A DNA stretch of 64,000 nt. It comes from Prado023 sp963777855. Its GTDB lineage: Bacteria > Actinomycetota > Actinomycetes > S36-B12 > CAIYMF01. The position numbers and the translations under genes are program-made. Location: positions 124,001-188,000 of the forward strand of contig CAVZRW010000009.1 of NCBI GenBank assembly GCA_963777855.1, written 5' to 3'. Numbering within the stretch: the stretch's first letter is position 1; every line of letters begins with the position of its first letter. The notes beneath the pieces were generated by a model, which did not search any database, was not told the origin of the DNA, and worked only from the letters and a program-made list of their open reading frames with translations. Positions 17,465-26,551 of the stretch are shown here, one piece after another.

Positions 17465-19513
17465 ATGGCCGTTCCGACCCTGGCCGGGCCGCAGGTCACC
17501 GCCGGTGCGCACGGCGTGCGTCCGGGCGACTTCCGCCCCGACGTGGAGGGCATGCGCGCGGTGGCCGTGCTCCTCGTCGTCATCTTCCACGCCGGGTTCA
17601 GTGGCCTGCCGGGCGGGTTCATCGGCGTCGACGTGTTCTTCGTCCTCTCCGGGTTCCTGATCACGCGCCTCCTGGTGGCGGAGATCCACCGAGAGGGCTC
17701 GATCTTCCTTGCGGACTTCTGGGCCCGCCGGGCCAGGCGCCTGCTGCCGGCATCGACGCTGACCCTCGTGGTCGTGGCCCTCGCGAGCTGGCTGTTCGTG
17801 GACCCGGTCCAGCAGGCCCAGACAGGCAGCGACACGATCGCCGCAGCGGCCTTCGTCGCGAACTGGTGGTTCGCCGCCCAGGCCACGGACTACTTCGCGG
17901 CCGACATCGCCCACTCCCCGCTGCAGCACTTCTGGTCGCTGAGCGTCGAGGAGCAGTACTACATGGTGTGGCCGCCGTTCCTCGCGGTGATGGTCATGCT
18001 GCTCGCCCGGCGCCGGGGCTGGACGGTGTCCAGGGCCGTCCGTCCCGCCGTGCTCGTGCTCACGGCTGTGGGGACGGTGTCGTTCCTGTGGTCGCTGTAC
18101 CTCACGCACGCCGAGCCGACCGCCGGCTACTTCAGCACGCTGTCGCGGGCGTGGGAACTGGCGGTGGGCGGGTTGCTCGCGCTGGTCCTGGCGCGCGGGT
18201 ACCAGTTGCCGGCCGGCCTGGCCGGACCCGTCGGCTACGGGGGGATCGCCGCTGTGGTCGCCTCGGCGGTCCTGATCACCGAGGAGACCCCGTTCCCCGG
18301 ATCGGCAGCCCTGGGGCCGGTCCTCGGCACAGCTGCCGTCCTGCTCGCCGGTGCTGGTGGTCCCGGCCGCAGGGGGGTGGGAAGGTGGCTGGGCGTGCGT
18401 CCGATGATGTGGATCGGCCGGCTGAGCTACTCGTGGTACCTGTGGCACTGGCCGTTCCTGATCCTCGCTCCGGCCGCGATCGGGCCACTGAACGCCTGGA
18501 CCACCCCCCTGGTGGTGCTCGCCAGCCTGCTCGCCGCGCAGCTGACCTTCCGGTTCGTCGAGGATCCCATGCGTCGCAACCGGTGGCTTGCCGCGAAGGC
18601 GCGTCGCAGCTTGGCACTCGGCGGCCTCCTGATCGCGGTCGGGGTGGGTTCGGGGCTGCTGCTCGGACACACCGCCACGGGGCAGGAGACCGGCATCCGC
18701 CCGAACCCCGTCCTGGCAGCCAAGGATCTCTCCCAGGCCCACGCTGATGGCTGCCTGACCGGATTCGGTGGGCTGGTCAACAAGGACTGCCGCTACGCCG
18801 AGGTGGGGTCGGCGCAGAAGTACGTCCTCATCGGCGACTCCCATGCGGTCCAATGGTTCCCGGCAGCCGAGGAGTCCGCCCGCCGCGCCGGCGCGGAGCT
18901 GCTCGTCTTCGGCAAGTCCGCGTGCATGCCCGTCGACGTGGACCTCTGGTCCTACAAGCTCGATCGTGCCTACGACGAGTGCGGTACCTGGCAGCGGGAC
19001 GCCTGGGAGCGCGTCGGCGCCCTGCCTACCGGCACGGTGGTCCTGCTCGCCGGCTGGCACGACCACTACCGGGCTGTCGATGCAGACGGCAAGAGGCTCG
19101 ACGCCGCCGCCAGCGACGCACTCATCAGCGCGGGATACGCCCGGACGGTCGCCGACCTGCAGGACCGCGGGTTCGTGGTGGTACCGATCCGGGACACCCC
19201 GCTGCCCCCGGATGGCAACCCGGCCCAGTGCGTTGCCGCGGACCCGTCCGCGCCGCAGGAGTGCGACTTCCCCCGGCCGCCGGCCAGCGCCGGAGACTCG
19301 TGGGAGCAGCGTTCCCTGGACGCTGCTGGGGTCCCCGGCGAGGTGCTGGACCTCAACAGCGACATCTGCGGGCAGAAGACGTGCCCCGCGGTGGCTGAGG
19401 GGATCCTGCGCTGGCGTGACAACAATCACATCAGCAACACCTTCTCCGAGAGCCTCGGACCCACCTTCACCGATCGACTCACGGCGATCGTCGCGCAGGA
19501 CAGCGCCGGGTAG
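17465..19513 (+). CDS. OafA-type acyltransferase 3 with SGNH domain
   Basis: A 682-residue membrane O-acyltransferase. The N-terminal acyltransferase-3 domain (about residues 20-385; FRPDVEGMRAVAVLLVV, GGFIGVDVFFVLSGFLIT, RRARRLLPAS, FWSLSVEEQYYMVWP) spans the membrane about ten times. An extracellular SGNH/GDSL domain follows (about 450-680) with the nucleophile block YVLIGDSHAVQW and the Asp-His block WRDNNHIS. Such fusions O-acetylate exported polysaccharides or peptidoglycan. ATG 17465 is chosen over the in-frame ATG at 17420 because GAGGAGG lies 7 nt upstream. It stands alone between leuA and leuB, and could act on the surface glycan made by the upstream cluster (inference). Confidence 0.85.
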   Translation: MAVPTLAGPQVTAGAHGVRPGDFRPDVEGMRAVAVLLVVIFHAGFSGLPGGFIGVDVFFVLSGFLITRLLVAEIHREGSIFLADFWARRARRLLPASTLTLVVVALASWLFVDPVQQAQTGSDTIAAAAFVANWWFAAQATDYFAADIAHSPLQHFWSLSVEEQYYMVWPPFLAVMVMLLARRRGWTVSRAVRPAVLVLTAVGTVSFLWSLYLTHAEPTAGYFSTLSRAWELAVGGLLALVLARGYQLPAGLAGPVGYGGIAAVVASAVLITEETPFPGSAALGPVLGTAAVLLAGAGGPGRRGVGRWLGVRPMMWIGRLSYSWYLWHWPFLILAPAAIGPLNAWTTPLVVLASLLAAQLTFRFVEDPMRRNRWLAAKARRSLALGGLLIAVGVGSGLLLGHTATGQETGIRPNPVLAAKDLSQAHADGCLTGFGGLVNKDCRYAEVGSAQKYVLIGDSHAVQWFPAAEESARRAGAELLVFGKSACMPVDVDLWSYKLDRAYDECGTWQRDAWERVGALPTGTVVLLAGWHDHYRAVDADGKRLDAAASDALISAGYARTVADLQDRGFVVVPIRDTPLPPDGNPAQCVAADPSAPQECDFPRPPASAGDSWEQRSLDAAGVPGEVLDLNSDICGQKTCPAVAEGILRWRDNNHISNTFSESLGPTFTDRLTAIVAQDSAG

Positions 19514-19558
19514 CGCGGGTCCGCGCGACGCCGGTCCCGGGCGGACAGTCACCCGCAC

Positions 19559-19564
19559 TAGGCT
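19559..19564 (+). promoter_or_regulatory. -10 box of leuB leaderless promoter (TAGGCT)
   Basis: TAGGCT ends 8 nt before the GTG start of leuB; no ribosome-binding site is present. Confidence 0.5.
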
Positions 19565-19572
19565 TGCGTCCC

Positions 19573-20622
19573 GTGAATCCGCTGAAGCTTGCAGTCATCG
19601 CCGGGGACGGCATCGGGACCGAGGTCGTCGCCGAGGGCCTCAAGGTGCTCGACGCCGTGGCCCCGTCGGCCGGCCTGTCCGTCGAGACCACCGACTACGA
19701 CCTGGGCGCCCGCCGCTACAACGCCACCGGGGAGACACTGCCGCCTGCGGTCCTGGCCGAGCTCCGCGCAGCACGACGCGATCCTGCTGGGTGCGATCGG
19801 CGACCCGAGCGTGCCGCCCGGGGTGCTCGAGCGCGGGGTGCTGCTGCCCCTGCGCTTCGAGCTCGACCACCACGTGAACCTGCGGCCCGTGAAGCTGTTC
19901 CCGGGCGTGGCCACCCCGCTGGCCGGCAAGGGCCCCGCCGACATCGACATGGTCGTCTGCCGGGAGGGCACCGAGGGCCCGTACGTGGGGTCCGGTGGCA
20001 CTCCTCCGTCGAGGCACGGCGCACGAGGTCGCCACGGAGGAGAGCCTGAACACCCGCGTACGGGGTCGAGCGGATCGTGCGCGACGCGTTCGCGCGCGCC
20101 GCCGCGCGTCCCCGGCGCAAGGTCACGCTCGTCCACAAGACCAACGTGCTGGTCCACGCCGGATCCCTGTGGCAGCGCACCTTCGACGAGGTCGCCGCGG
20201 AGTTCCCGACGGTCAGCACCGACTACTGCCACGTGGATGCGGCGGCGATGTTCTTCCTGACCCAGCCCGAGCGGTTCGACGTGGTCGTCACCGACAACCT
20301 GTTCGGCGACATCCTCACCGACATCGGTGCTGCCATCGCCGGCGGCATCGGGCTGGCGGCCAGCGGCAACATCGACCCCAGCGGGGTCAACCCGAGCATG
20401 TTCGAGCCGGTCCACGGGTCCGCGCCGGACATCGCCGGCCAGGGCAAGGCCGACCCGACCGCCACGGTCCTGTCGGTGGCGATGCTGCTGGCCCATCTCG
20501 GCCATGCTGATGCCGCTGCACGGGTGGAGGCCGCGGTCTCCGCCGACCTCGCCACGCGGGGCGCCGCCGTGCGCTCCACCAGCCAGATCGGCGACGCCCT
20601 GGCCGCTGGCGCGGCGAGTTGA
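19573..20622 (+). CDS. leuB: 3-isopropylmalate dehydrogenase
   Basis: NAD-dependent oxidation and decarboxylation of 3-isopropylmalate in leucine synthesis. The frame is interrupted by three doublets: CG[CG] 19767-19768, AC[TC] 20002-20003 and CG[CG] 20057-20058. Resolved, it gives 348 residues, the usual length. Motifs: LAVIAGDGIGTEVV at the N-terminus, DAILLGAIGDPSVP, REGTEGPYVGSGG, the metal-binding DVVVTDNLFGDILTDIGAAIAGG, and FEPVHGSAPDIAGQGKADPTA. Start GTG 19573 is set by the -10 box 8 nt upstream and matches the family N-terminus. It is the second leu gene here, separate from leuA and leuCD. Confidence 0.92.
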
Positions 20623-20793
20623 GACGGCTCAGGCCGGAGCCATCCGGGCCGAAGCCCAGCCGGGTCCGCACCTGCCCCGGGCCGGTCGTCGCTCCACTCC
20701 ATCTGGTCCACGGAATCGACGACCAACCGTCCGCAGCCCGCGCCTTCACCCTTCACCACTCAGACACCCTCGCGCCCGGATCGTGGAATCGGG

Positions 20794-20799
20794 GATACT
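20794..20799 (+). promoter_or_regulatory. -10 box of ilvE leaderless promoter (GATACT)
   Basis: GATACT ends 7 nt before the ATG of ilvE. The 184 bp between leuB and ilvE holds nothing else I recognise. Confidence 0.45.
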
Positions 20800-20806
20800 G
20801 CCGGCC

Positions 20807-21994
20807 ATGAGCAGCGACGCGACCGCATCCACCTACCGCTCCGCCGCCGAGATGTCGGCCGCCGGGATCGACCTGTACCCCGTGGGCGAGCGTGCTGTGG
20901 CCAAGGTGGCCGACCGCTCCAGCGGCGCGGTGCGCGCCGTCGCCGAGCGTGCGGCGATCCTGGCCGACCCCGGCTTCGGCCGGCACTTCACCGACCACCT
21001 GGTCCGCGCGGACTGGTCGGCCAGCGACGGTTGGAGCGAGCCCGAGCTCCTGGACTACGCCAACCTCGAGCTGGACCCGGCCGCCATGTTCATCCACTAC
21101 GGCCAGTCGATCTTCGAGGGCCTCAAGGCCTATCGGCACACCGACGGCTCGCTCGCACACGTTCCGGCCCGAGGCCAACGCCGTGCGCTTCGTGCGCAGC
21201 GCCCGCCGCCTGGCCATGGCCGAGCTGCCGGAGGAGATCTTCCTGGGCGCGGTCGCGGCGCTGGTGCGCGCTGACGCGGCCTGGGTCTCCGACGACCCGG
21301 AGAAGTCGCTGTACCTGCGGCCCGTCGAGTTCGCCACCGAGGTCGGCCTCGGCGTGCGCCCGGCCAACGCCTACACCTTCCTGCTCATCGCCTCCCCGGC
21401 CGGCGCCTACTTCCCGCGCGGGGTCAAGCCGGTCTCGGTGTGGCTCTCGACGGAGTACGTCCGCGCCGCCCCGGGCGGCACCGGCGAGGCGAAGTGCTCG
21501 GGCAACTACGCCGCCTCGCTGGTCGCCCAGGCCCAGGCCGCCGAGCAGGGCTGCGACCAGGTGGTCTGGCTGGACGCGATCGAGCGCCGCTGGGTCGAGG
21601 AGATGGGCGGGATGAACCTCGTACTTCGTCTACGGCTCCGGGGAGTCGCGCCCGACTGGTGACCCCGGCGCTGACCGGCACGCTGCTGCCCGGCATCACC
21701 CGCGACTCGCTGCTCACGCTCGCGCGCCGACCTGGGCATCCCCGCCGAGGAGGGCCGGATCTCGATCGAGGACTGGCAGGCCGGCAACGCCAGCGGCGAG
21801 ATCACCGAGGTGTTCGCCTGCGGCACGGCCGCCGTCGATCACCCCGGTCGGCTCGGTGAAGTCGGCCACGGCGCAGTGGACGGTCGGCGACGGCCAGCCC
21901 GGCCCGGTCACGATGCGGCTGCGCCAGGCGCTGCTCGACATCCAGACCGGCCGCGCGCGAGGACCCGTTCGGCTGGATCCACCGCATCGGCTGA
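20807..21994 (+). CDS. ilvE: Branched-chain amino acid aminotransferase
   Basis: PLP fold-type IV transaminase that makes Leu, Ile and Val from their 2-oxo acids. Six doublets break the frame: GC[AC] 21157-21158, CT[CG] 21620-21621, CC[GA] 21654-21655, GC[GC] 21724-21725, GT[CG] 21836-21837 and GC[GC] 21957-21958. Resolved, the product is about 393 residues and ends DPFGWIHRIG. Visible features: MFIHYGQSIFEGLKAYR, FRPEANAVRFVRSARRL, the lysine segment GTGEAKCSGNYAASL, GGMNLYFVYGSGES, LTGTLLPGITRDSLL and ITEVFACGTAAVITPVG. All six repairs fall on synonymous third positions and together restore the frame of the stop codon. It lies between leuB and cimA. Confidence 0.92.
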
Positions 21995-22005
21995 GCTGGC
22001 CGCTG

Positions 22006-22305
22006 ATGGGCGTGCGCGAGCACCGGATCCAGGCCACCGGAGGTGCGCTCCTGGCCATCGGCTTGCTGTACCTGGCGTTCCTCGGGGGCGCCGAGGGCCG
22101 ACCGGCCGCGGCGCTGTTCCTCGTCGCACTGGTCGCCGTGGTGGTCGGCGGGGTCCTCATCTGGTGGGGGCGCCGTCGCCGACCGCAGCCGGCACCATGG
22201 TGGGTGAGGAATCGCCGGGGAGGCTCGCACGCGGGGAGGGGGTCGTGGCATGATGCCGCCATGGCCGCAACGGCGATCATCATTGGCGAGCGCGCTCGCG
22301 TCTGA
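22006..22305 (+). CDS. Small two-helix membrane protein (hypothetical)
   Basis: A possible 99-residue protein starting 12 bp after ilvE with two hydrophobic segments (ALLAIGLLYLAFLGG and AAALFLVALVAVVVGGVLIWW) followed by a basic tail. Oddly, its frame continues through the cimA leader promoter and ends at the same stop codon as the cimA leader peptide, so its last 14 residues are that peptide. Either the gene truly extends that far, or its real stop has been lost to one of the single-base errors common in this stretch. No clear ribosome-binding site. Not recognised. Confidence 0.4.
   Translation: MGVREHRIQATGGALLAIGLLYLAFLGGAEGRPAAALFLVALVAVVVGGVLIWWGRRRRPQPAPWWVRNRRGGSHAGRGSWHDAAMAATAIIIGERARV
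22249..22254 (+). promoter_or_regulatory. -10 box for the cimA leader transcript (CATGAT)
   Basis: CATGAT ends 6 nt before the leader-peptide ATG at 22261, matching the leaderless spacing seen elsewhere in the window. Confidence 0.45.
22261..22305 (+). CDS. cimA leader peptide with three consecutive isoleucines
   Basis: A 14-codon frame, MAATAIIIGERARV, carries Ile-Ile-Ile as ATC ATC ATT just upstream of two hairpins and the citramalate synthase gene. Citramalate synthase supplies 2-oxobutyrate for isoleucine, so an isoleucine-sensing peptide fits the pathway. Architecture is that of classical ribosome-mediated attenuation. Confidence 0.7.
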   Translation: MAATAIIIGERARV

Positions 22306-22321
22306 CACAGACGCAGCGCGC
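22290..22321 (+). promoter_or_regulatory. Leader hairpin overlapping the peptide stop codon
   Basis: GCGCGCT-C-GCGTCTG pairs with CAGACGC-AGCGCGC around an ACA loop, a 14-bp stem with one bulged base. The stop codon of the leader peptide is inside the stem. It could be the pause or anti-terminator structure. Confidence 0.6.
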
Positions 22322-22322
22322 C

Positions 22323-22351
22323 AACCCCCTACGCCTTCGGGCCAGGGGGTT
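22323..22351 (+). terminator. Attenuator terminator before cimA
   Basis: AACCCCCT pairs with AGGGGGTT around a 13-nt loop and is followed by TTTCT, an intrinsic-terminator shape 19 bp before the cimA start codon. Its position after the Ile-rich leader peptide marks it as the attenuator. Confidence 0.7.
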
Positions 22352-22369
22352 TTCTGTTGGAGGGGCACC

Positions 22370-24015
22370 ATGGACCGCGACGCATTCCACGTCTTCGACA
22401 CGACCCTGCGCGACGGGGCCCAGCGCGAGGGCATCTCGTACTCGGTCAGCGACAAGCTGGCCGTGGCCCGGCTGCTCGACGAGCTGGGCGTGGGCTTCAT
22501 CGAGGGCGGCTGGCCGGGCGCCATGCCGAAGGACACCGAGTTCTTCGCCCGCGCCGCGGCCGGTGAGCTCACGCTGCACAACGCCGCAGCTCGTCGCGTT
22601 CGGCGCCACCCGCAAGCCGGGGATCCGCGCCGCCGACGACGCCCAGGTCCGGGCCCTGCTCGACTCGCAGGCCCCGGTCGTGTGCCTGGTGGCCAAGTCC
22701 GACGTGCGCCACGTGAAGGAGGCGCTGCGCACGACGCAACGAGGAGAACCTCGCGATGGTCGCCGACACCGTCGACTTCCTCGTGCGCAACGGCCGACGG
22801 GTGTTCGTCGACTGCGAGCACTTCTTCGACGGCTACCAGCACGACCGCGACTACGGCGTGACGCTGCTGAGGACCGCCTTCGACGCCGGCGCCAGCGTCG
22901 GGGTCATGTGCGACACCAACGGCGGCATGCTGCCGATGGGGATCCACCGGGTGGTCACCGACGTGCTCGAGCGCTCCGGCGTGACGACTGGGCATCCACT
23001 GCCAGGACGACACCGTCGTGCGCGGTGGCCAACACCCTCGCGGCCGTCGAGGCCGGCGTCACCCACGTGCAGTGCACGGCCAACGGGTACGGCGAGCGCA
23101 CCGGCAACGCCGACCTGTTCTCGGTCGTCGCGAGCCTCGAGCTGAAGCTCGGCATCCGGGCGCTGCCGCCGGGGAACCTCCGCGAGGCCAAGCGGATCAG
23201 CCACGCGCTGGCCGACATCGCCAACCTGCCCCCGGACACCCACCAGGCCTACGTCGGGGTCTCGTCGTTCGCGCACAAGGCCGGCCTGCACGCCTCCGCG
23301 CTGAAGGTCGACCGAGTCCCTGTACAGCCACATCGACCCGCGCGCTGGTCGGCAACGACACCCGGATCCTGGTCACGGAGATGGCCGGTCGGGCGACGGT
23401 GGAGCTCAAGGGCCGCGAGCTCGGCGTGCGACATCGCCTCGGACCCCGGGGCCCTGGCCCGGGTCGTCGAGACGGTCAAGTCCCGCGAGGCCCAGGGCTG
23501 GACCTACGAGGCCGCCGACGCCTCCTTCGAGCTGCTGCATGCGCGACGAGCTGCCCGGCGAGCGTCGCCGCTACTTCGACGTCGAGTCCTGGCGCACGAT
23601 CGTCTCCCCGCAGGTCAACGGCGACGGCCACGGCTCCGAGGCCATCGTCAAGGTGCACGCCGGCGGTCGGCGGATCGTCTCGGTGGGGGAGGGCAACGGC
23701 CCCGTCAACGCCCTGGACAACGCCCTGCGCGGCGCCCTGGCCCAGATCTACCCCGAGGTCGACGGACTCGAGCTCGTCGACTACAAGGTGCGCATCGTGC
23801 CCGGGGCCAAGGGCACCGACGCCGTCACGCGCGTGCTGATCCAGACCGACGACGCCGCGGGCAGCTGGTCCACGGTGGGCGTGGACGAGAACGTGATCGT
23901 GGCCTCATGGCTGGCCATCGTCGACGCGGTCGACTACGGCCTGATGCGCGCCGGGGTGGCGGTTCCCGAGATCACCGGCGTCGCCGATCCGGCCGCCGAG
24001 GTGGTGCCGGCATGA
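22370..24015 (+). CDS. cimA: Citramalate synthase
   Basis: Condenses pyruvate with acetyl-CoA to citramalate, the threonine-independent entry to isoleucine. Eight doublets break the frame: 22585-22586, 22736-22737, 22989-22990, 23014-23015, 23309-23310, 23340-23341, 23428-23429 and 23537-23538; all are at synonymous third positions and together restore the stop-codon frame, giving about 545 residues. Motifs: FDTTLRDGAQREGISYSV, EGGWPGAMPKD, CDTNGGMLPMG, HCQDD, QCTANGYGERTGNADL and SSFAHKAGLHASAL, then a LeuA-type regulatory domain (LVDYKVRIVPGAKGTDAVTR). It could formally be another LeuA-family enzyme, but the Ile-type leader and TDAVTR-type tail favour CimA. Overlaps the next gene by ATGA. 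Confidence 0.88.
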
Positions 24016-24779
24016 GGATCGCGCGCTTCAGCCACGAGGGCGCTGTCAGCTACGGCGTGGTCGAGGGGTCCGAGCTGCTCGCCCTGCGCGGGCACCCCTT
24101 CGCCCGGCCGGGCGAGCCGCTGCAGACCACCGGCGAGGTGCACGACCTCGACGCGGTGCGCCTGCTCGCCCCCGTGCTGCCGAGCAAGGTCGTCGGCATC
24201 GGCAAGAACTACGCCGACCACGCCGCCGAGATGGGCGGTGCCGCGCCCGAGCGAGCCGCTGATGTTCCTCAAGCCGACCACGGCCGTGATCGGGCCCGAC
24301 GAGGCGATCGTGATCCCGCCGGAGTCCGGCGAGGTCCACCACGAGGCCGAGCTCGCGGTCGTGATCGGTCGGCTGTGCCGGCGGCGTGCCCGCCGAGCGG
24401 GCGGCCGAGGTGATCCTCGGCTACACGTGCGCCAACGACGTGACCGCGCGCGACCTGCAGCACGCCGACGGCCAGTGGACCCGCGCCAAGGGCTTCGACA
24501 CCTTCTGCCCGCTGGGCCCGTGGATCGACACCGACGCTGGATCCCTCCGACGTCCTCGTGGAGTGCGAGGTCAACGGCGTGGTCACCCAGGCGGCATCGA
24601 CCGCGCAGCTGATCCACGGCATCCCGGCGCTCATCGAGGCCGTGTCGGCGGTGATGACGCTGCTGCCGGGCGACGTGATCCTGACCGGGACGCCCGCCGG
24701 CGTCGGTCCGATCCGGGCCGGCGACGAGGTGGCCGTCACGATCGCCGGGCTCGGCACGCTGGTCAACCCGGTCCGCTGA
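24012..24779 (+). CDS. Fumarylacetoacetate hydrolase family protein
   Basis: A 254-residue FAH-fold enzyme after resolving doublets CC[CG] 24248-24249, CG[GC] 24381-24382 and AC[CG] 24532-24533. The N-terminal DUF2437-like part (MRIARFSHEGAVSYGVVEG) is followed by the catalytic core: KVVGIGKNYADHAAEMGG, HHEAELAVVIGR (metal-binding E-x-E), GYTCANDVTARDLQ, KGFDTFCPLGPWI and LLPGDVILTGTPAGVGP. These act as hydrolases, decarboxylases or isomerases on 2-oxo or acylpyruvate-type substrates; the exact one cannot be read. The start overlaps the cimA stop (ATGA), so the two are translationally coupled. Some actinobacterial genomes place this gene before gltX. Confidence 0.85.
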
Positions 24780-24842
24780 CCGCCCTCGCCCCGCCGCTCG
24801 CCCCGCCTCCGCCCCCGCCCCCGCCCCCGCCCCCGCTGAGAA

Positions 24843-24901
24843 TCTCCCGAACCTTGCGGAATCCCCCGTCAGCTCCGGGAGAACGTGCCATGTTCGGGAG
24901 A
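24843..24901. promoter_or_regulatory. Inverted and direct copies of a TTCGGGAGA motif
   Basis: TCTCCCGAAC (24843-24852) and GTTCGGGAGA (24892-24901) are a perfect 10-bp inverted repeat 39 nt apart, with a third related copy, CTCCGGGAGAAC, between them. The block lies 35-95 bp before the gltX -10 box and could be an operator array. The binding protein is unknown. Confidence 0.4.
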
Positions 24902-24908
24902 ATCTTCG

Positions 24909-24930
24909 GGGTGGGGGGGCGGGCGGGGGC
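24909..24930 (+). promoter_or_regulatory. G-run cluster just upstream of the gltX -10 box
   Basis: Four runs of three to seven G separated by single bases could form a G-quadruplex on the coding strand. A CCCCCG tandem tract at 24808-24835 could pair with it in a long-range hairpin. Confidence 0.35.
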
Positions 24931-24935
24931 CCCGG

Positions 24936-24941
24936 TAGAAT
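24936..24941 (+). promoter_or_regulatory. -10 box of gltX (TAGAAT)
   Basis: TAGAAT ends 10 nt before the gltX ATG, so the transcript would have a leader of only a few bases. Confidence 0.45.
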
Positions 24942-24951
24942 CCGGCGCACC

Positions 24952-26482
24952 ATGTCTGAGCCCCTCGATGTCCTCGCGCCTGCCGACCTGCCCGCCCGCG
25001 CAAGCGACCCCGACGTGCGGGTGCGGTTCTGCCCCTCGCCCACCGGCAACCCGCACGTGGGCATGGTCCGCACCGCGCTGTTCAACTGGGCCTACGCCCG
25101 GCACACCGGCGGCACGTTCGTGTTCCGGATCGAGGACACCGACTCCGCGCGCGACTCCGAGGAGTCCTACGAGGCGCTGCTCGAGGCGTTGCGCTGGCTC
25201 GGCCTCGACTGGGACGAGGGCCCCACGCTCGGCGGTCCGCACGGTCCCTACCGGCAGTCCCAGCGCCTCGAGCACTACGCCGACCGCCGCTCGCGACCTG
25301 CTGGCCGCCGGCCGCGCCTACGAGTGCTTCTGCACGCCCGAGGAGCTCGAGGTCCGCCGCGAGCAGGCCCGCAAGGAGGGCCGCACCCCCGGCTACGACG
25401 GCCACTGCCGCGAGCTCACCGAGGACCAGCGCGCGGCCTACCGGGACGAGGGCCGCAACCCCGTCCTGCGCTTCCGGATGCCCGGCACCGAGCTCGGCTG
25501 GGACGACCTGGTCCGCGGCGAGGTGACCTTCGGCCCGGAGCACGTGCCCGACTTCGTGCTCGTCCGGGCCAACGGGGAGCCCCTCTACACGCTGGTCAAC
25601 CCGGTCGACGACGCGCTGATGGCGCATCACCCATGTGCTGCGCGGCGAGGACCTGCTCTCCAGCACGCCGCGCCAGATCGCGCTCTACGACGCGCTGGCC
25701 GAGATCGGCGTCGCCGACGGCACCGTGCCGCGCTTCGGCCACCTGCCCTACGTCATGGGCGAGGGCAACAAGAAGCTCTCCAAGCGCGATCCGCAGTCGA
25801 GCCTGAACCACTACCGCGAGCGAGGGGTTCGTGCCCGAGGGGCTGCTCAACTACCTGGCGCTGCTGGGCTGGTCGATCGGGGAGGACCGCGAGTTCTTCA
25901 ACAAGGAGCGAGATGGCGGCCGCGTTCAGCCTCGAGCGGGTCAACGCGAACCCGGCGCGCTTCGACCTGAAGAAGTGCACCGCGATCAACGCCGACTGGA
26001 TCCGCGCGCTGCCGGCCGAGGAGTTCGCAGCGCGTGCCGAGCAGATGCTCGTCCAGCGCGGGGTGCTCACGGAGCCGGTCTCGGCCGCGGACTCGGCCAC
26101 GCTGGCCGCCGCCGGGCCGCTGGTGCAGGAGCGCATGGAGACCCTGGGCCAGGCCGTCGGGATGCTCGGCTTCCTGTTCGTCGACGAGGCCTCGTTCACC
26201 CCCGACCCGCAGGACGCGGCCGCGCTGCTCGGCCCGGGCTCGGCTGCCACGCTGGCGGCTGCCCGCTCGGCCATCGCGGGCGTCGAGGTGTGGGACGCGG
26301 CCTCGATCGAGGCGGCCCTGCGCTCGGCGCTCATCGAGGGCCTCGGGCTCAAGCCGAAGCTGGCCTTCGGCCCGGTGCGGGTGGCCGTCACGGGCAGGCG
26401 GGTCTCGCCGCCGCTGTTCGAGTCGATCGAGCTGCTCGGCCGCGAGCGCACCCTGGCCCGGGTCGACGCGGCACTGGCCTGA
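24952..26482 (+). CDS. gltX: Glutamyl-tRNA synthetase
   Basis: Charges tRNA-Glu with glutamate. Resolving doublets GC[CG] 25281-25282, GC[GC] 25624-25625, CG[CG] 25817-25818 and TT[CT] 25896-25897 gives about 508 residues, the usual length. The class I signature is CPSPTGNPHVGMVRTALFNW (P-H-V-G form of HIGH), with FRIEDTDSARDSEES, a YVMGEGNKKLSKRDPQS block (KLSKR form of KMSKS) and a C-terminal anticodon-binding region starting near FSLERVNANPARFDLKKCTAIN. A functional synthetase is essential, which argues strongly that the frame breaks are not real mutations. Its tRNA substrate gene and tRNA-Gln lie about 1.2 kb downstream. Confidence 0.95.
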
Positions 26483-26538
26483 CGGGCCTGAGTGGGCGGC
26501 GACGCGTGATGAGGGAGCCCCGGGGCCACCTGCGCCGC

Positions 26539-26544
26539 TAGGTT
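26539..26544 (+). promoter_or_regulatory. -10 box of a leaderless promoter (TAGGTT)
   Basis: TAGGTT ends 7 nt before the GTG at 26552. Confidence 0.5.
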
Positions 26545-26551
26545 GGGCGCC

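Noticed and set aside
24780..24951. T-box riboswitch for gltX
   Set aside because: No specifier loop or T-box consensus is present and the region is only 170 bp of repeats; actinobacterial T-boxes mostly regulate ileS.
19573..26482. Programmed +1 frameshifting in leuB, ilvE, cimA and gltX
   Set aside because: No slippery heptamer, stop-codon pausing site or conserved signal occurs at the breaks; 37 sites at wobble positions in unrelated genes point to consensus error.
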